Assembly (NCBI RefSeq): GCF_902170785.1
Contig: NZ_CABHYG010000022.1
Location: forward strand, 62,001 to 126,000
From: Yersinia proxima
GTDB lineage: Bacteria > Pseudomonadota > Gammaproteobacteria > Enterobacterales > Enterobacteriaceae
Length of the DNA: 64,000 nucleotides
Direction: 5' to 3'
This document shows positions 9,701-17,855 of the stretch, one piece after another (position 1 is the first letter of the stretch; each line of letters begins with the position of its first letter). The notes under the pieces are model-generated. The model saw only the letters and a list, made by a program, of their open reading frames with translations, searched no databases and had not been told where the DNA came from. The position numbers and the translations under genes were made by a program.

Positions 9701-10717
9701 CCGACAGAACTAATCAATCCGACAGATCCGTCAAAACCGTCGATTTTACGACCTGAGATAAGCAGTTATGCGGCGAATATTGCTGGGGCCAATACCTTAT
9801 TTATGACCCGCCTCCATGACCGTTTGGGTGAAACTCAATATATCGATGCCTTAACAGGTGAAGAGAAAGTAACCAGTCTGTGGATGCGCCAGGTCGGTGG
9901 GCATAACCGCTCCCGTGATACATCCGGGCAATTGAAAACTCAGAGTAATCGTTACGTGTTGCAATTAGGCGGCGATATCGCCCAATGGAGTGATGATAAT
10001 CTCAATCGCTGGCATTTAGGTGTGATGGCGGGTTATGCCAATCAGCAAAGCAATACCAACTCACGGGTCACCGGTATCGGGTCCAAAGGTAAGGTTGACG
10101 GTTATAGTGCCGGGTTATATGGCACCTGGTATGACAATGATGCCGATAAGAACGGGACTTATGTTGATACCTGGGCGCTGTATAATTGGTTTAACAATAC
10201 GGTTAGCGGTGAAAGTTTCGCCAGCGAAAACTATAAGTCCAGCGGCGTCACCGCCTCGGCCGAGGTGGGATATACCTTCAAAATGAGCGAATCACCGGAA
10301 GATAACAGAATATTTTATCTTCAACCGAAAGCTCAGATTGTCTGGATGGGCGTCAAAGCCGATAGTTTTAGCGATACACACAATACTCAGGTAAGTAGTG
10401 AAGGTGATGGTAATATTCTGACCCGCCTGGGGCTTCGTTCTTATATCAATGGTTATAGTGATATTGATAAAGGTAAACAGCGCGTATTTGAACCTTTTGT
10501 TGAAGCCAATTGGATCCATAACAGCAAGAGTTTTGGTGGCAGTATGGGGGGCAAATTAGTTGAACAGGATGGCACCAGAAATATCGGTGAACTGAAAGTC
10601 GGTGTTGAAGCTCAGTGGGAGCCTCAGTTAAATCTCTGGGCGAACGTCGGCCAACAGGTTGGCGGTAAAGGCTATAGTGATACATCTGCAGTTGTAGGCG
10701 TTAAATATAACTTCTAG
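3707..10717 (+). CDS. Very large autotransporter adhesin (type Va secretion)
   Basis: A 2336-residue classical autotransporter. An extended signal peptide covers residues 1-47 (charged start, hydrophobic core around VAIGVIIACSGTLYF, predicted cleavage after VNA). The passenger (about 48-2050) is rich in Asn, Gly, Ser and Thr and has repeated strand-turn units such as NNGIMNIG and TNNGQIIING, as expected for a right-handed beta-helix. Passenger-associated repeats are visible near residues 1549-1595 and 1779-1816. The last about 281 residues (2056-2336), beginning TSLWMRQVGG and ending in aromatic VGVKYNF, form the outer-membrane barrel. Cysteines are seen near the mature N-terminus (C50, C68) and I noticed none later. 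It probably acts as a surface adhesin or in aggregation. It resembles Yersinia Yap-type autotransporters in general, but I cannot assign it to a named one. Confidence 0.93.
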   Translation: MTFRHHSINNSFLNIGNLISGVKLTKVAIGVIIACSGTLYFSNTVNASSCQTANGTQGGVTVANNGSCNITNSYAPTMNDNETGGVYVNNGDKVTLIGDPSTIIQGETGYISKLLGELYLAANGQEHLMLGDKTNGVTTWDNITGSNIVVATYDSSKISSSDWGASNYWFTATPHDVNGQQYINTRFGTVEDGTLVVNLGDSTLPSTADENKITMAAKQSFLTVAKGNNSTVEWTSKNMLVFEVWSPAQAGIGTTHFEYSTPNYLGTFIGFDNNSYTVNNATELKAYNDILIQALKQGKLTSQQAYDNALAQGVTFTEKNGSFDYSVTPGDEVTMAVGDSAVIVADGHGAKGIIKDGGQLDTRISYLGTMVAKNGGHIEVEQGAQLSGQYYLMRIMEDSTGSNDGIISSGYLVGDNWDTTSLHPHPNGFAYVQGFAVTIEGINASFANNGIMNLAGWSYAENASSILDTNYLIKTTSDATASNNGIMNIGVNNNFLDSDLAGVIVDGIGSSFVNESAGEIYIGRAAQYNINNPENVSDTANKRLQQGIRLIEGNATNNGRITIGSKTENAIGMIATGDKAGTSLTNNGQIIINGDASDHPLQNVAIWAENTGNTDIHHNGLIELNGVNAVALKVLSTSKNASASTSSTSSINIEGGANISNGTRNFGIWVEGRDAAAEIQGQVNLKGEGAIGVHARNSARIDVKGSAQVNFVDGDNQIGYFVHGLGSQILNSTSQAQTLTTNGSTLYRLDGGASFVGSDVIDLSSQLTAQSKDTTLFLVTGTDKDTGTASNFTSGKLKMDVNGEGSTGIRVEGGASGTITATADIIRVAGNGATAGVVDGKYYGIDGLEMPESFSTNSILTSFAQLGSAHSVDGAFGYIARNSGTLVHKGSLDFSTSGTGKTGVLVDNGILDNQGDIKVKGTAVHIKGENAQVNNISTIEATDETAAYLIDNGASLILSGTGQTKAGGTAHGVLLQTGAKGLTIGRAIIDMLGSGNGIENTAEISQIKLSDAIINVGSGAGIRTATALEQTDNVTINVEGTNGTGFLFEKNIAGNKMTDIELNLAGTDGLTINVNSASGQGLITNSSANVTSGANININQATGGSALVVGGISSTVNQHGSLQSKSTENGVSVVDINNGQVSTFTNYGQILAASATQLALQTLSGPAVTFTNAANAIISGQVNLLNDQDNSITLISSSKGTDFKASTGDDRFFLKDIKASEQGTLFHTLNGGAGHDTLQLDNSVYRVLNTNTILNMEQVELKNHSTMTLDNTLLALGDAKDDSVDTGYSIDASSELAVINDNAVAFNSHLSGLGVLSVNTSGQSFDFTANNYADSFAGTVALGHSTFQLMDGNTEALTQATLRLGQNSVTHVGDSQQNIGGLIFDGGMINFNTGTPGQPEKSQIQTSNILNLAGTGKVGINIESVQSYLPPSTPSAGVTALMEQDDDNLLLKLVDSLGVITGNGGALQLIDNRTNTVITDKTMADIEQHGVHVANGTYDYRLTAGANNDGLYVNYGLTQVELLSDGANALTLNSDGKTGVAADLSAKIVGSGDLSIDTGVGKTVSLSNALNSYTGITDIRSGTLLMKANNVLGNTEKLQLSNQSIFEMASFSQVIGKLESALGTWVNLSGGHLTINQGGISNGYLTGAGTLTVADNVLTVNGANEQLSAKTEIAHIAQVSLNYISGLGTGDIDNAGKLNLTGATGDFVNNLSNSGDVKLNNSQVELQGNNTSFSGRYQIDNTSELTASQAQHLGSADVEDNGELVLNANSDWALLNNVNGIGNLTKLGQAVLTLMGNVTYTGLTDIYQGGVTLGNSHTPITLASQQVNIANNSFMSGYGGVAGNIDNLGSLYVGDRVVTRSLSPATTFMVGGNLINSGSTYIGSVSTSAGNQLHVSGDYLGNNGNLYLNTVLGDDNSLTDKLIVDGNTQGNTLVTVTNMGGQGAETLNGIEVVHVGGDSAGTFTQNGRIVAGAYEYSLGRGNGVNAGNWYLTSQLNDIPTELINPTDPSKPSILRPEISSYAANIAGANTLFMTRLHDRLGETQYIDALTGEEKVTSLWMRQVGGHNRSRDTSGQLKTQSNRYVLQLGGDIAQWSDDNLNRWHLGVMAGYANQQSNTNSRVTGIGSKGKVDGYSAGLYGTWYDNDADKNGTYVDTWALYNWFNNTVSGESFASENYKSSGVTASAEVGYTFKMSESPEDNRIFYLQPKAQIVWMGVKADSFSDTHNTQVSSEGDGNILTRLGLRSYINGYSDIDKGKQRVFEPFVEANWIHNSKSFGGSMGGKLVEQDGTRNIGELKVGVEAQWEPQLNLWANVGQQVGGKGYSDTSAVVGVKYNF

Positions 10718-10772
10718 TTTACTGAATGTTATTTCAAATTTGAATGAAGTAGCAGGAAAAGATTAAACCTTA

Positions 10773-10810
10773 CTTAACTGCCTTGAATTGGGCAGTTAAG
10801 TCTTCTGGTT
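10773..10810 (+). terminator. Hairpin terminator after the autotransporter
   Basis: A perfect 10-bp inverted repeat, CTTAACTGCC at 10773-10782 and GGCAGTTAAG at 10791-10800, lies 55 bases past the stop codon. The T-rich tail is interrupted (TCTTCTGGTTT), so efficiency is uncertain. The rest of the gap to the tRNA (to 11084) holds no supported gene. Confidence 0.65.
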
Positions 10811-11084
10811 TATCAGAAGGCACAATAACCATCGCAATACTATTTCTCTAATGTACTGACTATCAAAAATCTAAAATAAGCCCCTCTTTTCGTAAAGCAT
10901 GAATGACACCTCGCATCAGATCTGATTATTCCAAGCAGGGCCAACCAGAGATAACAGGAGTAATCCATGATAAACCCAGTGAAAAGCTCAAGATAAAGTG
11001 ACAAAATTTTATCAGTATCAGGGGGTTGATTTAGCGAATTTACTGGGTTTGATGCACTTCGGGAGATACTGCGAGACGTTAAGT

Positions 11085-11158
11085 TGGAGCGGGTGAAGGG
11101 AATCGAACCCTCGTATAGAGCTTGGGAAGCTCTCGTTCTACCATTGAACTACACCCGC
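11085..11158 (-). tRNA. glyU: tRNA-Gly (anticodon CCC)
   Basis: The minus strand gives a 74-base tRNA with encoded CCA at 11085-11087. The acceptor stem pairs GCGGGTG with CACCCGC. The T arm is GAGGG-TTCGATT-CCCTT. The anticodon stem AGAGC/GCTCT encloses the loop TTCCCAA, giving anticodon CCC for glycine. It closely matches enterobacterial glyU. The autotransporter lies on the side of its 3' end, the side where islands usually integrate, but no duplicated tRNA end was seen. Confidence 0.95.
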
Positions 11159-11283
11159 TTCGGTGTGCGGTTTGCATTATAACCGGTTCTTTGACGTGGG
11201 CAAGCGAAGATATAGTCTAAGCGCCGGTATTTTAAGCGATTAGATTAAACCAAGTATAACTATCGCTATTTTGTTTGATAAAA

Positions 11284-11301
11284 AGGGCGCCGAGGCGCCC
11301 T
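11284..11301 (-). terminator. Terminator after lysS
   Basis: The inverted repeat AGGGCGC/GCGCCCT (11284-11290 and 11295-11301) sits just beyond the lysS stop. Read leftward it is followed by TTTTATC, giving a typical intrinsic terminator for the prfB-lysS transcript. Confidence 0.8.
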
Positions 11302-11328
11302 AATAGATTTACCGTTAACCGGAGTCAC

Positions 11329-12846
11329 TTATTTTACCGGGCGCATCGCTGGGAACAAGATAACATCGCGGATGGTGTGGCTGTTGGTAAACAACATCAC
11401 CATACGGTCGATACCGATGCCCAGACCTGCGGTCGGCGGCAAGCCATGTTCCAGTGCAGTAACATAGTCTTCATCAAAGAACATCGCTTCGTCATCACCA
11501 GCTTCTTTGGCGCTAACTTGATCAGCAAAGCGCTGTGCCTGATCTTCAGCATCATTCAGCTCGGAGAAACCATTTCCAATTTCACGGCCACCGATGAAGA
11601 ATTCGAAGCGGTCAGTGATAAATGGATTATCATCATTACGACGTGCCAACGGTGAAACTTCTGCTGGATATTCAGTGATGAAGGTTGGTTGAATCAGGTG
11701 GCTCTCAGCGGTCTCTTCGAAGATTTCGCATTGAACACGGCCCAAGCCCCAGCTCTTCTCAACTTTAATACCCAATGACTCGGCGATAGCTACTGCTTTA
11801 TCCATATCGTCTAAATCAGCCACATTGGTTTCTGGACGATATTTGCAAATAGCTTCTTTCATGGTCAATTTGGCAAAAGGCTTACCGAAATCGAAGGTTT
11901 GGTCACCATACTGCACCACACTGCTACCCAGCACGGTTTCAGTAAGTGTCCGGAATAACTCTTCGGTCAGAGCAATCAGGTCTTTATAATCCGCATAAGC
12001 CATATAGAGTTCCATCATGGTGAACTCTGGGTTATGACGCGGTGAAACACCTTCATTACGGAAGTTACGGTTGATTTCGAACACACGTTCAAAACCACCT
12101 ACCACCAGGCGTTTCAGGTATAACTCTGGAGCGATACGCAAGTACATATCGATATCCAGCGCATTGTGGTGAGTCACGAACGGACGCGCTGAAGCACCAC
12201 CGGGAATCACTTGCATCATAGGGGTTTCGACTTCCATGAAGCCTTTTTCCACCATGAAGTTGCGGATAGCTGCCATCACTTGCGAACGAACTTTGAATGT
12301 ATGACGAGATTCGTCGTTAGCAATCAGATCCAGATAGCGCTGGCGATAGCGTGTTTCCTGATCAGCCAGGCCATGGAATTTATCCGGCAGCGGGCGCAGT
12401 GCTTTGGTCAGCAAACGCAATTCGCTACAGTGGATAGACAGCTCGCCAGTTTTAGTTTTGAACAGCTTGCCACGCGCGCCCAGGATATCGCCCAGATCCC
12501 ACTTTTTGAATTCTTCGTTATAAACGCCTTCCGGCAGGTCATCGCGGGAAACGTATAGCTGGATACGGCCACCGACATCTTGCAGCGTCACAAATGATGC
12601 TTTACCCATAATACGGCGAGTCATCATACGGCCAGCAACGGTCACTTCGATATCCAGCGCTTCTAATTCTTCGTTTGTTTTTTCGCCGTACTCGGCATGT
12701 AGCTGGTCTGAGAGGTGCTCACGACGGAAATCATTAGGGAAAGCAATCCCTTTTTCCCGCAGTGCAGCCAGCTTTTCCCGACGAGCTTGTAACTCACTAT
12801 TGAGTTCTTGCGCTTGCTCAGCGACTTGTGGTTTTTGCTCTGACAT
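11329..12846 (-). CDS. lysS: Lysyl-tRNA synthetase (class II)
   Basis: A 505-residue cytoplasmic enzyme that charges tRNA-Lys with lysine using ATP. It has the N-terminal OB-fold anticodon-binding domain (about residues 65-145) and the class II catalytic core with motif 2 ([20 protein letters not shown]) and motif 3 ([13 protein letters not shown]) near the C-terminus. Length equals that of E. coli LysS. It follows prfB with a 9-base gap, as in E. coli, where RF2 and LysS are co-transcribed. Only one copy is visible here, so lysS rather than the inducible lysU is assigned from context. Confidence 0.97.
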   Translation of the reverse strand: MSEQKPQVAEQAQELNSELQARREKLAALREKGIAFPNDFRREHLSDQLHAEYGEKTNEELEALDIEVTVAGRMMTRRIMGKASFVTLQDVGGRIQLYVSRDDLPEGVYNEEFKKWDLGDILGARGKLFKTKTGELSIHCSELRLLTKALRPLPDKFHGLADQETRYRQRYLDLIANDESRHTFKVRSQVMAAIRNFMVEKGFMEVETPMMQVIPGGASARPFVTHHNALDIDMYLRIAPELYLKRLVVGGFERVFEINRNFRNEGVSPRHNPEFTMMELYMAYADYKDLIALTEELFRTLTETVLGSSVVQYGDQTFDFGKPFAKLTMKEAICKYRPETNVADLDDMDKAVAIAESLGIKVEKSWGLGRVQCEIFEETAESHLIQPTFITEYPAEVSPLARRNDDNPFITDRFEFFIGGREIGNGFSELNDAEDQAQRFADQVSAKEAGDDEAMFFDEDYVTALEHGLPPTAGLGIGIDRMVMLFTNSHTIRDVILFPAMRPVK

Positions 12847-12855
12847 CTCAGTTCC

Positions 12856-13954
12856 TTATAGCCCGGCTTTCAAACTTGCTTCAATGAATTTGTCCAGATC
12901 ACCATCCAGTACCGCTTGCGTATTGCGTGTTTCTACACCGGTACGCAAATCTTTGATACGGGAGTCATCCAGTACATAAGAACGGATCTGGCTACCCCAG
13001 CCAATATCTGATTTATTATCTTCCAGCATCTGTTTATCAGCATTTTTCTTTTGCATCTCAAACTCATACAGCTTTGCTTTCAGCTGTTTCATGGCTTGAT
13101 CTTTGTTCTTATGCTGAGAACGGTCATTCTGGCATTGAGTCACGATATTGGTCGGAATGTGGGTAATACGTACCGCAGATTCTGTTTTATTGACGTGCTG
13201 ACCACCCGCACCAGATGCGCGGTAAACGTCAATACGCAAGTCCGCCGGGTTGATTTCGATATCAATATCGTCGTCAACTTCTGGATAGACAAAGGCAGAA
13301 CTGAATGAAGTATGACGGCGGCCACCAGAGTCAAACGGGCTTTTACGTACCAGGCGATGTACGCCAGTTTCAGTACGTAACCAACCAAACGCATAATCGC
13401 CGATGATCTTGATAGTGGCTGATTTTAAGCCTGCAACATCACCATCAGACTCTTCGATGATTTCGGTTTTGAAACCTTTGGCTTCAGCCCAACGCAGGTA
13501 CATACGCAGCAGCATGCTGGCCCAGTCCTGAGCTTCTGTACCACCGGAACCGGCTTGCAGATCCAGATAACAGTTGGCGCTATCATATTCACCAGAGAAC
13601 ATTCTGCGGAATTCGAGTTGGCCCAACTTGCCATCAAGGATATCTAACTCGGCAACCGCTTCGTTAAATGTCTCTTCGTCGTCAGCTTCAATAGCCAACT
13701 CCAGCAAGCCAGTTACATCGTCCATACCTTGATCCAGTTGATCAATGGTGGTGACAATCTCTTCCAGCGAGGAGCGTTCTTTACCTAGAGCCTGAGCGCG
13801 CTCAGGTTCATTCCAGACGTCGGGCTGTTCCAGCTCAGCGTTTACTTCTTCCAGTCGTTCTTTCTTGGCATCATAGTCAAAGATACCCCCTGAGAACGGC
13901 TGTCCGATCAGACAGGTCCTGAATTCGGTTTTTTACCGGGTTTATTTCAAACAT
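12856..13954 (-). CDS. prfB: Peptide chain release factor 2, with programmed +1 frameshift
   Basis: RF2 recognises UAA and UGA and triggers peptide release. The gene starts at ATG 13954 ([10 protein letters not shown]), runs 25 codons to an in-frame TGA at 13879-13877, and continues in the +1 frame for 340 residues, 365 in total as in E. coli. The recoding site has the internal Shine-Dalgarno-like AGGGGG followed by TAT CTT TGA C. The main frame contains the stop-recognition tripeptide SPF and the catalytic GGQ ([10 protein letters not shown]). The residue equivalent to E. coli position 246 is Ala, the form usual outside K-12. It lies between recJ and lysS in a leftward operon, with two ERIC-related repeats upstream of its start. 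Confidence 0.97.
13877..13892 (-). promoter_or_regulatory. prfB autoregulatory frameshift site
   Basis: On the minus strand, AGGGGGTATCTTTGAC combines an internal ribosome-binding-like sequence, the slippery CTT codon and the weakly terminating TGA followed by C. Low RF2 slows termination and favours the +1 shift, giving autoregulation. This is the established mechanism for prfB; the elements are directly visible here. Confidence 0.95.
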
Positions 13955-13997
13955 GGTTTAAAGTCTTACGTTAAGTCGTAGATGACGGAATGTCATT

Positions 13998-14140
13998 ATA
14001 CCCGCCATATTTCAGGCTGCATGTATGTTGGCTGTCTTCGTTCACCCGAATCATTGACTGCCTATTGACCTTAAAATAAATAGACTCGTCGGGATTTACT
14101 CAGTTGCCGCTTTCATGCAACGTGAATTATTTAGGGCACA
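13998..14140 (-). repeat. ERIC-related repeat, leftward orientation
   Basis: Read on the minus strand this unit begins CCCTAAATAATTCACGTTGC and ends CCTGAAATATGGCGGGTATA, the same ends as the repeats at 28069, 33067 and 50823. It carries the inner motif TCAATGATTCGGGTGAACG typical of ERIC elements. It lies between prfB and recJ and would be transcribed within that operon. Confidence 0.8.
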
Positions 14141-14200
14141 GAATTGGTAATTCTAACGGATCTATACGACGGTTTATAGCTTGTTGACTATATTTGTAGC

Positions 14201-14328
14201 TATCCCCTTCCTATTTGCTGCTGCAGCTGTGTTAGCGGCTCTCACTCACCCGAATCACTGACTAATGTCAGCTCATCGGGATTCATTCGTTAGCTGCCTT
14301 GCTGCAACACCAACTACTTTGGGTATAG
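14201..14328 (-). repeat. ERIC-related repeat, second subtype
   Basis: Read on the minus strand it begins TATACCCAAAGTAGTTGG and continues with GCAAGGCAGC, GAATGAATCCCGATGAGC, GTGATTCGGGTGAGTGAG and AGCCGCTAACACAGCTGC. It has the same plan as the neighbouring repeat at 13998 but different ends. A fragment of the same subtype occurs at 60246 and a diverged one at 56880. Confidence 0.75.
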
Positions 14329-14345
14329 AATAATATCGTGGTTTA

Positions 14346-16079
14346 CTAATACGGCCACAAGTGTTGAATCAGCAACTGGACACTGCGGTTACCGCGATAC
14401 TCATTGATATCGAGTTTATAAGCCAGCTTAACCTCGCGCACACTGCTATCCGGCCATAAAGTCGTATCAATATTAAACGCAATACCATCCAGTAAAGGCC
14501 CGCCATGCAAAGGCTCAATCATAAGTTTCAGGTGGCGTTCACCCACCAGCCGTTGTTGCAAGATACGGAATTTCCCGTCAAATGTGGGTTCAGGGAAGGA
14601 TTGCCCCCACGGGCCGCCATCTCGCAGCAACTCTGCTGTTTCCAGTGATAATTCGTTGCCATTCAGTTCACCGTCTGACCAGATAACGCCCTCCAACTGC
14701 GAGGCGTCCATCCATTCACCGACTAAATCTGCAAAGCGCTGACGGAATTCATCGAATTTATCTTGTTCCAGCGATAGCCCCGCCGCCATAGCATGACCGC
14801 CAAACTTCAGCATTAACCCTGGATTCAAAGTATCCAGGCGCTCAAGAGCATCCCGCATATGCAGGCCTGCCACACTACGCCCCGAGCCTTTCAGTAAACC
14901 GTCACCCGCTGGGGCAAAAGCAATAACCGGCCGATGAAAACGCTCTTTAATACGTGAGGCCAGAATCCCGACCACCCCTTGATGCCACTCTGGGTGATAC
15001 ATCGCGATACCGTAAGGTAATTCAGTGCTGGTGCGCTCTAACTGGTCACACAGTTGCAAGGCTTCAACTTGCATACCCTGCTCTATCTCGCGGCGCGTTT
15101 GATTAAGCGAATCAAGATCAATTGCCAGTGCCCTGGCCTGAGCAATATCGTCACTGAGCAACAACGCCACCCCGATGGACATATCATCCAGACGCCCGGC
15201 TGCATTAAGCCGTGGGCCAAGGGAGAAACCCAGATCGTTAGCTGCCAATTGGCGCGCATCGCGATTGGCAACCTCCAGTAATGCACGAATACCTGGCCGG
15301 CATTTCCCGGCACGAATACGACTTAGCCCCTGATGCACCAAAATGCGGTTATTGGCATCCAGTGGCACCACATCGGCAACCGTTCCCAGCGCCACCAAAT
15401 CCAGTAGTTCAGCCAGGTTAGGCACCGCCAGAGCACGCTGTTCAAACCAGCCGCTATCTCTAAGACGTGCACGTAATGCCAGCATCAGATAAAAGGTGAC
15501 GCCCACTCCGGCCAAGGATTTGGAAAGGAAATTACACCCTGCCAAATTTGGATTGATGATAGCTTCTGCTGCTGGCAAGGTTTCACCCGGCAGGTGATGG
15601 TCGGTAACCAACACCTGGATACCCAGAGCATGAGCCAAATCCACTCCCGCATGAGAGGAAATACCGTTATCGACAGTAACGATCAGTTCTGCACCGCGGG
15701 CGGCAACTTGCTCGACAACTTCGGGGCTAAGCCCATAGCCATCGTCAAAACGATTTGGCACCAGATAATCAATATTACTGCCACCCATGCTACGCAAAGC
15801 GAGCACTGCCAACGCTGTGCTGGTTGCGCCATCGGCATCAAAATCACCGACAATCACAATACGACGCCTGTCAGTTAATGCTTGCTGCAACAGGGTAACA
15901 CCAGCATCAATACCGTCGAGTTGCTGCCACGCCAGTAGGCCTTTAACACCACGTTCCAGTTCTTCTGCGTTTTTTACGCCGCGGCTAGCATAAAGACGGC
16001 GCAACAATGGGTGTAACTGCGCGGGCAAATGGCTATCATCCACCGCCTCACGGCGGCGAAGCTGAGTTTTCAATGTCAC
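14346..16079 (-). CDS. recJ: Single-stranded-DNA-specific 5'-3' exonuclease RecJ
   Basis: RecJ degrades single-stranded DNA 5' to 3' in RecF-pathway recombination, mismatch repair and base-excision repair. At 577 residues it equals E. coli RecJ. The DHH phosphoesterase motifs are GDFDADG (78-84), DNG (137-139) and DHH (160-162), which bind the catalytic metals. The DHHA1 region contains FGGHAMAAGL, and an OB-type nucleic-acid binding region follows. It starts 6 bases after dsbC, so the two are co-transcribed, and it is separated from prfB by a 391-bp spacer with two repeats. Confidence 0.97.
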   Translation of the reverse strand: MTLKTQLRRREAVDDSHLPAQLHPLLRRLYASRGVKNAEELERGVKGLLAWQQLDGIDAGVTLLQQALTDRRRIVIVGDFDADGATSTALAVLALRSMGGSNIDYLVPNRFDDGYGLSPEVVEQVAARGAELIVTVDNGISSHAGVDLAHALGIQVLVTDHHLPGETLPAAEAIINPNLAGCNFLSKSLAGVGVTFYLMLALRARLRDSGWFEQRALAVPNLAELLDLVALGTVADVVPLDANNRILVHQGLSRIRAGKCRPGIRALLEVANRDARQLAANDLGFSLGPRLNAAGRLDDMSIGVALLLSDDIAQARALAIDLDSLNQTRREIEQGMQVEALQLCDQLERTSTELPYGIAMYHPEWHQGVVGILASRIKERFHRPVIAFAPAGDGLLKGSGRSVAGLHMRDALERLDTLNPGLMLKFGGHAMAAGLSLEQDKFDEFRQRFADLVGEWMDASQLEGVIWSDGELNGNELSLETAELLRDGGPWGQSFPEPTFDGKFRILQQRLVGERHLKLMIEPLHGGPLLDGIAFNIDTTLWPDSSVREVKLAYKLDINEYRGNRSVQLLIQHLWPY

Positions 16080-16085
16080 GGATGA

Positions 16086-16802
16086 TCAACCCGCTGCTTT
16101 TGAGGAAGCCTGGTGCTTATTCAGCATCTGTAACATTTCTTTTGGCTCCAGATAGCCTGGAACGACAGTGCCGTTTTGCAGCACGATGGCCGGTGTGCCC
16201 TGAATACCAAACTGTACACCTAACCTATAGTGTTCAGAAATATCGGTTTTACAGGTAGCTGGTGAGATATCGGTGCCTTTCATTGCGTCATCGAATGCTT
16301 TATTGCGATCAGCCATGCACCAGATTGAGCGCATATCTTTTTCTGCCTGAGAGCTCAACCCCTGGCGTGGGAAGGCCAGATAACGTACGGTAATCCCCAG
16401 CGCATTATAGTCGCTCATTTGCTCGTGTAATTTATGGCAATAGCCGCAAGTGATATCGGTAAACACGGTAACAACGTGTTTTTCCTGCGGTGCTTTATAC
16501 ACAATCATTTCTTTGCTCAATGCTTCCAACTTTTTCACCAACATCTGGTTGGTCACATTCACCGGTTGGCTACCACTCACATCGTATAACGGGCCTTGTA
16601 GCAAATGTTTACCATCGGCAGAAATATAAAGCACACCGCTGTCAGTCATTACTGTACTCAAACCGGGGATCGGTGACGGTTGGATGTCAGCTTGCTGAAT
16701 ATCCAATTTTTTCAGTGTTTGTTGGATAGCGGCATCATCAGCATGAGCCAGCCCCGTGAATGCAGCGATAACGATCGGCAGCAGCAATAAACTTTTTTTC
16801 AT
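16086..16802 (-). CDS. dsbC: Periplasmic disulfide isomerase DsbC
   Basis: A 238-residue periplasmic protein with a cleavable signal peptide (MKK, hydrophobic core, cleavage after AHA at about residue 21). It rearranges wrong disulfides and is kept reduced by DsbD. An N-terminal dimerisation domain precedes a thioredoxin fold with the active site CGYC (119-122). A second Cys pair, in SIWCMADR and SPATCKTD, corresponds to the structural disulfide of DsbC. The cis-Pro context QGTPAIVLQNG is present. It lies between xerD (48 bp) and recJ (6 bp) in the conserved xerD-dsbC-recJ operon. Confidence 0.97.
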   Translation of the reverse strand: MKKSLLLLPIVIAAFTGLAHADDAAIQQTLKKLDIQQADIQPSPIPGLSTVMTDSGVLYISADGKHLLQGPLYDVSGSQPVNVTNQMLVKKLEALSKEMIVYKAPQEKHVVTVFTDITCGYCHKLHEQMSDYNALGITVRYLAFPRQGLSSQAEKDMRSIWCMADRNKAFDDAMKGTDISPATCKTDISEHYRLGVQFGIQGTPAIVLQNGTVVPGYLEPKEMLQMLNKHQASSKAAG

Positions 16803-16850
16803 TTGTAAATCCTATCTATTTCCACTCAGCATGGCTTCCATAAAAAACAA

Positions 16851-17750
16851 CTATGCGCGCGGATGATGTTGTTGATGTAGTAACTTCAAACGTTCAGTCG
16901 CTACATGGGTATAAATCTGGGTTGTCGACAGATCGCTGTGGCCCAGTAACATTTGCACCACACGCAAATCCGCACCGTGATTTAACAGATGCGTGGCAAA
17001 AGCATGCCGCAATACGTGGGGCGAAAGCCGTTCACTATCAATACCGGCAAGGATCGCATAGTGTTTGATTCGATGCCAGAAAGTCTGTCTCGTCATTTGC
17101 TGGCTGCGGTTGCTCGGGAATAACACATCCAGCGACTGGCCGTTGATGAGCCATGGGCGGCCATGCTCCATGTAATTCTCGATCCAGTACACCGCCTCTT
17201 CACCCAATGGCACCAGGCGCTCTTTATTTCCTTTACCGATAACTCGCACTACCCCTTGGCGCAAACTCACATCGCTGATGGTCAACCCAACCAGCTCAGA
17301 CACCCGCAGACCAGTGGCATAGAGGACTTCCAGCATCGCCTTGTCGCGCAATTCCAGCGGGATATCGACATTGGGGGAGTTAAGTAATGCATCAACCTGC
17401 GCTTCGCTTAAATCTTTGGGTAAGCGCTGCGGTAATTTGGGTGATGACAGCAGGGCTGTCGGGTCATCTTCGCGTAATTTTTCGCGGTATAAATATTGGA
17501 ACAATCGGCGCATCGCACTGAGCAAACGTGCCGAACTGGTGGCTTTATAACCGCCCTCAATGCGCTCGGCAAGGAAAGACTGCAAGTCCTGCGAATCGGC
17601 GCGCAATAAATCACTGCCGTGATGCTCTAACCATCCGCTCAGCGCATGTAAATCCAAACGATATGATGCCAGCGTATTCTCTGCCAGATTCCGCTCCAGC
17701 CACAGGGCATCAAGAAACTGTTCAATCAGCGGGTTATTTTGCTGTTGCAT
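16851..17750 (-). CDS. xerD: Site-specific tyrosine recombinase XerD
   Basis: A 299-residue recombinase that works with XerC and FtsK at the dif site to resolve chromosome dimers. The N-terminal SAM-like core-binding domain (about 1-100) is followed by the catalytic domain with the Arg in ATGLRVSELVG, the Lys in GKGNKERLVP, HVLRHAFATHLL (HxxR), the His in LLGHSDLSTTQIYTH and the nucleophilic Tyr in the same stretch. Length matches E. coli XerD (298). It is the first gene of the leftward xerD-dsbC-recJ-prfB-lysS run and is divergent from fldB. Confidence 0.97.
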   Translation of the reverse strand: MQQQNNPLIEQFLDALWLERNLAENTLASYRLDLHALSGWLEHHGSDLLRADSQDLQSFLAERIEGGYKATSSARLLSAMRRLFQYLYREKLREDDPTALLSSPKLPQRLPKDLSEAQVDALLNSPNVDIPLELRDKAMLEVLYATGLRVSELVGLTISDVSLRQGVVRVIGKGNKERLVPLGEEAVYWIENYMEHGRPWLINGQSLDVLFPSNRSQQMTRQTFWHRIKHYAILAGIDSERLSPHVLRHAFATHLLNHGADLRVVQMLLGHSDLSTTQIYTHVATERLKLLHQQHHPRA

Positions 17751-17855
17751 AACTGTTTCTCTCTTTGATTGGATGGGTAGCCATTATGCCTGATGACGGG
17801 ACAAATCTGGTACACTCGATGCTATTCCTTATTAGTAATGCTATGGCTATACATC

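Noticed and set aside
10718..11084. Possible island attachment site at the tRNA-Gly 3' end
   Set aside because: No integrase gene and no direct repeat of the tRNA 3' end was seen on the other side of the autotransporter region.
10967..11095. Short frames after the autotransporter (an 8-codon frame at 10967 with a good AGGAG, and a GTG frame at about 10998 running into the tRNA)
   Set aside because: Both are very short, not recognisable, and the second ends inside the tRNA gene. They are probably chance frames or relics.
11275..11655. Long plus-strand frame opposite lysS, and similar frames opposite gcvP, pgk, tktA, speA and fbaA
   Set aside because: They are antisense shadows of clearly conserved genes and have no recognisable domains.
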